In this document: piece by piece, positions 4,688-6,205 of the stretch
How the letters are laid out: each line of letters opens with the position of its first letter
Numbering within the stretch: position 1 is the first letter of the stretch
Assembly: GCA_050260015.1 (NCBI GenBank)
Contig: JBLNBN010000032.1
Coordinates: 1 to 6,205, forward strand
Length of the DNA: 6,205 nucleotides
Source of the DNA: JBLNBN01 sp050260015
GTDB taxonomy: Bacteria; Bacteroidota; Ignavibacteria; Kapaibacteriales; UBA2268
Direction of reading: 5' to 3'
The notes under the pieces: generated by a model
The model's database searches: none
Told to the model about the DNA's origin: nothing
Seen by the model: only the letters and a program-made list of their open reading frames with translations
Program-made: the position numbers and the translations under genes

Positions 4688-6205
4688 TTAATGCTTTATA
4701 AACATTGCGCTCGCCCCGTTAAAGCGGACGAAATAGGCGCCTGCGGGGAGACTGCTCACGTCTATTCTTTGTTCCATCGAACCCCTGACTTTCACGTTCA
4801 GCGCTACCACGCCAAGCAAATCAATCACCTGCGCGTAGCCGCCATGCTCGCCTTTATCCTTAAGCCGGAGCGTAACAAACTCGCTTGCGGGATTTGGATA
4901 AAGCGTTATATCGGGGGCGGCTCCGGGCTCGTCCTGCGCGCTCGTAACGCTGTTAATCGGGGCCCGGAAAACGCCGTTGTTCTTCGTGCCGACGTAGGCG
5001 TAATAATTATCGAATTCAATGGTGGAGATATTCTTCGCCGGCAGGTTAAAGGTGAGGTTTTTCCAATGCAACCCGTCGTCGTTGGAGCGATAGAGGCCGC
5101 TTTCCGTTCCTATAAAAACGAAGTCGTCGCGCGTTTTAACTATATTTACGTATGGATTCGTTAAATCGCCATTTTGAAGTGTCCAGAAATTGCCATGGTC
5201 AGCCGAGATATATAGTCCCCCTGTCGAAGCCGCGAAAGTTAAATTTTCACCAAAATCGATTGAAGTAACGGTGTCATTAATTGATTTTCCGGATGATTTT
5301 TCTTCCCAGGTTGCTCCCAGGTCAGTCGATCGTAGCAGACCTAAGTCCGAATTTCCAGCAAATATATATTCGCCTTTTGCGGCAATGAATTCCGTCTTAA
5401 ATGCAACGGGGGAACGCTCCCAGGCGAGGCCTTCGTTCGGGGAATAGTAAACCGCGTCCGAGCCGGCGAACAAGTATTGGCCGTTCGAGGCTAATGCGTT
5501 TACGCGGACGTCGGAAATTCCTTCGCTCATCTTTTCCCAGGTAGCGCCTTGATCGCTCGAGCTCATAACGCCGTTTTGCTGATCGCCGATAAAGAACTTA
5601 CCTTTATGAATCAGCGCGGAGGTTATTCTACCGGAATCGAGCCCGGATTGCGTCCAATTGGAGCCGAGGTCCTGCGACCCGAACGCGCCCAATCCGTCGG
5701 TCGCAGCAATTATGGCGTTTCCATTTATCGCCAAAGAGTTTACAGGAACTGCGCTCAACCCGTTATTCGTCTCGAACCAGGTTTCGCCGAAATCCCCCGA
5801 GCCGAAGATACCGCGATCCCGAACGCCGAGAAATATAATCGAGCCGTTGAATTCAACGTCTAGCGCGTCCTCCGATTCAATTTCTTCGCTCTTATGAACC
5901 CAGCTTTCGCCCCTGTCAGTGGAATAGTAAAATCCTGCGCTCGTGCCGGCATAAAGCTCCGATCCCCTCGCAGAAAGCGCGTGAACGATTACGTTAGGCG
6001 CGCCTATTGCCTTGGGCGTCCAGCTTGCGCCGTTATCCGAGGAGACAATAATACCGTCGTAAGTCCCGGCGTAGATTCGTCCCTCGAGCGTTACAATATC
6101 ATTAATGCAAAGATAATTCTCCGTGCCGAGATCCATTCTCTGCCAAACGTTTCCATTATTCGAGGATAGGTAAAAGTCCGTGCAAGCGCCGGCGAAGACA
6201 TTCTG
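4688..6205 (-). CDS. Asp-box beta-propeller protein with T9SS sorting domain, 5' end outside window
   Basis: Open in frame to the right edge; 505 residues are visible, ending at TAA 4690-4688. The ATG at 6136 is internal: upstream codons still encode repeat sequence ('NVFAGACTDFYLSSNNGNVW'). Ten Asp boxes (S-x-D/N-x-G-x-x-W) are visible, with Trp at visible residues 21, 62, 102, 143, 184, 223, 262, 300, 341 and 381, a period of about 40. A final box-less repeat ends in 'YVGTKNNGVFRAP'. A linker ('VTSAQDEPGAAPD') leads to a T9SS type A domain from 'ITLYPNPASEF' (433) to 'GAYFVRFNGASAMFIKH'. The linker and the last 17 residues closely match the downstream protein (2626-4602), so the two are tandem duplicates. 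By analogy with that complete copy, about two more repeats and a signal peptide should lie outside the window. It is expected to be exported by Sec then T9SS; its ligand is unknown. Bases about 5161-5400 are more AT-rich than the rest of the gene. Confidence 0.9.
   Translation of the reverse strand, partial: QNVFAGACTDFYLSSNNGNVWQRMDLGTENYLCINDIVTLEGRIYAGTYDGIIVSSDNGASWTPKAIGAPNVIVHALSARGSELYAGTSAGFYYSTDRGESWVHKSEEIESEDALDVEFNGSIIFLGVRDRGIFGSGDFGETWFETNNGLSAVPVNSLAINGNAIIAATDGLGAFGSQDLGSNWTQSGLDSGRITSALIHKGKFFIGDQQNGVMSSSDQGATWEKMSEGISDVRVNALASNGQYLFAGSDAVYYSPNEGLAWERSPVAFKTEFIAAKGEYIFAGNSDLGLLRSTDLGATWEEKSSGKSINDTVTSIDFGENLTFAASTGGLYISADHGNFWTLQNGDLTNPYVNIVKTRDDFVFIGTESGLYRSNDDGLHWKNLTFNLPAKNISTIEFDNYYAYVGTKNNGVFRAPINSVTSAQDEPGAAPDITLYPNPASEFVTLRLKDKGEHGGYAQVIDLLGVVALNVKVRGSMEQRIDVSSLPAGAYFVRFNGASAMFIKH

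Noticed and set aside
4622..5164. Plus-strand open frame of 180 codons opposite the 3' end of the partial propeller gene
   Set aside because: It runs antisense to a well-defined T9SS domain, has no recognisable motif or ribosome site, and is explained by codon bias on the other strand.
4688..6136. Start of the right-hand propeller gene at ATG 6136
   Set aside because: The frame is open to the window edge and the 23 codons upstream encode another Asp-box repeat, so 6136 is an internal Met.
1..6205. CRISPR array, tRNA/rRNA, transposon or phage features
   Set aside because: The only regular repetition is the protein-coding 40-residue period, which is degenerate at DNA level. No cloverleaf, transposase, integrase or inverted terminal repeats were seen.

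Overview
The window looks like chromosomal DNA from a bacterium of the Fibrobacterota-Chlorobiota-Bacteroidota (FCB) group, probably a Bacteroidota, Ignavibacteriota or Kapaibacteria-like lineage. The main evidence is several type IX secretion system (T9SS) type A C-terminal sorting domains in about 6 kb: a 'PNP' start, a beta-rich domain and a 'G-x-Y-F-V' near the end. These are attached to repeat proteins of the kind these bacteria export. The species cannot be named from this sequence.

Left part, plus strand (1-2019). The window opens inside a WD40 beta-propeller gene. Its frame breaks at a run of nine G (630-638) and resumes in the -1 frame, where the last blade and a T9SS sorting domain follow (ending at 1084). 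Three bases later, with its own Shine-Dalgarno and a GTG start, comes a 93-residue putatively exported protein (1088-1369) that looks like the front of something longer. An AT-rich spacer (1370-1600) separates this pair from a second damaged locus: a signal peptide plus one TPR unit (1601-1966), which runs out of frame into an orphan T9SS C-terminal tail (about 1948-2019). A strong hairpin (2045-2085) lies between this and the convergent minus-strand genes.

Right part, minus strand (2090-6205). Read in transcription order, this is a partial Asp-box (BNR/sortilin/Ycf48-like) beta-propeller protein with a T9SS domain (4688-6205, 5' end outside the window). A complete paralogue of 658 residues follows (2626-4602). 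Fourteen bases later comes a 173-residue cytoplasmic HEAT-repeat protein (2090-2611), probably translated from the same mRNA.

Taken together, the window is a cluster of T9SS cargo genes, most likely exported surface or secreted repeat proteins, with clear signs of turnover: a homopolymer frameshift, a truncated gene, a deletion chimera, a tandem duplication and shifts in base composition inside genes. No RNA gene, CRISPR array, transposase or phage gene is visible. No enzyme can be recognised, so no biochemical pathway is assigned.
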